Assembly: GCA_902798685.1 (NCBI GenBank)
Contig: CADBXO010000019.1
Span: 1 to 64,000 of the forward strand
Direction of reading: 5' to 3'
Length of the DNA: 64,000 bases
Source of the DNA: an uncultured Bacteroidales bacterium
Lineage (GTDB): Bacteria > Bacteroidota > Bacteroidia > Bacteroidales > Bacteroidaceae
Positions within the stretch are counted from its first letter, which is position 1. Every line of letters begins with the position of its first letter. The notes beneath the pieces were generated by a model that had not been told where the DNA came from, made no database searches, and saw nothing but the letters and a program-made list of their open reading frames with translations. Position numbers and translations under genes: made by a program. Positions 63,580 through 64,000 of this stretch are shown here, piece by piece.

Positions 63580-64000
63580 ATGGACGATTTCCGTAAATTC
63601 GCTGTCCGCCATCTCGGAATGAACAGCCAGACATTGGATGATGTCATCAAGGCAGAGTCCCAGTATCTGAACCCCTATATCCTTGAGGAGCGTCAGTTGA
63701 ACGTTACCCAGATGGACGTGTTCTCACGTCTCATGATGGACCGCATCATATTCCTGGGTACGGAAATCAGCGACTATACAGCCAACACCATTCAGGCTCA
63801 GTTGCTCTATCTCGACTCTGTGGATTCAACAAAAGAGATCTCGATTTATCTGAATTCCCCCGGCGGCAGTGTAACTGCCGGACTGGGAATTTATGATACA
63901 ATGCAGTTCATCTCAAGCCCCGTTGCCACCATCTGCACAGGCATGGCTGCCAGCATGGCCGCCGTACTGCTTGTAGCCGGTCAGGAGGGCAAACGCTCGG
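63580..64000 (+). CDS. clpP: ATP-dependent Clp protease proteolytic subunit, 5' part
   Basis: The first 140 residues of ClpP, cut by the window end. The frame [20 protein letters not shown] leads to [20 protein letters not shown] and the catalytic Ser125 in [11 protein letters not shown]. The catalytic His and Asp lie beyond the window. It follows tig by 12 bp; clpX probably follows. Confidence 0.95.
   Translation, partial: MDDFRKFAVRHLGMNSQTLDDVIKAESQYLNPYILEERQLNVTQMDVFSRLMMDRIIFLGTEISDYTANTIQAQLLYLDSVDSTKEISIYLNSPGGSVTAGLGIYDTMQFISSPVATICTGMAASMAAVLLVAGQEGKRS

Noticed and set aside
1-64000. CRISPR array, prophage, integrative element or toxin-antitoxin pair
   Set aside because: No regularly spaced repeats, integrase, phage structural gene or paired small genes with toxin motifs were found.

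Overview
The window is a 64-kb chromosomal segment of a member of Bacteroidota, order Bacteroidales. I cannot fix the genus from sequence alone; the gene content would suit a Prevotellaceae-like gut or rumen lineage. The evidence is the repeated promoter pattern TTG / 18-20 nt / TAnnTTTG, the near absence of Shine-Dalgarno sites, Bacteroidota-specific families (DUF4834, DUF5683, DUF349, CarboxypepD_reg-like/OMP barrels, PorX, PorW, PorQ) and typical gene orders (rsfS-ftsH-cdsA; parA-parB-DUF5683-mltD-rel; tsaE next to porX; cmk next to porQ and ispH). Almost every base is housekeeping DNA. There is no prophage, insertion sequence with a transposase, CRISPR array or rRNA operon.

Layout. 0-10 kb: frr, rsgA, tadA, yraN, birA, pyrH, the phosphatidylserine/ethanolamine pair pssA-psd, dnaE (broken) and trxA. 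10-16 kb: a minus-strand block porW-porX-tsaE, then a palindromic repeat against tRNA-Pro(GGG). 16-26 kb: small secreted or anchored proteins of unknown function, a large outer-membrane barrel protein, rsmD, a RecD-like helicase, alaS and an M23 endopeptidase. 26-37 kb: merR-type regulator, the operon parA-parB-DUF5683-mltD-rel, lpxB, and rsfS-ftsH-cdsA. 37-41 kb: tRNA-Gln(CTG) with unusual copies of its own 3' end, then a flippase-like protein, meaB and a glycosyltransferase. 41-45 kb: rsmA, mgtE, DUF349. 45-52 kb: one minus-strand run porQ-cmk-ispH followed by a putative oxidative L-fucose (or L-galactose) utilisation set. 52-57 kb: tonB, a polyprenyl diphosphate synthase, a tatD nuclease and a histidine kinase. 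57-64 kb: DUF177-rpmF (broken)-era-der, a secreted M6 protease with lptB, then tig and the start of clpP.

Three themes tie the window together. First, type IX secretion: PorX, PorW, PorQ, a secreted M6 protease with a plausible C-terminal sorting domain, and a histidine kinase that could be PorY. Second, three hairpin repeats of REP/REPIN type lie at gene or tRNA 3' ends; one supplies the last codons of birA and another overlaps the stop codon of the histidine kinase. Third, two core genes, dnaE and rpmF, carry short internal deletions with frameshifts that remove conserved motifs. Assembly error is the first explanation to test.
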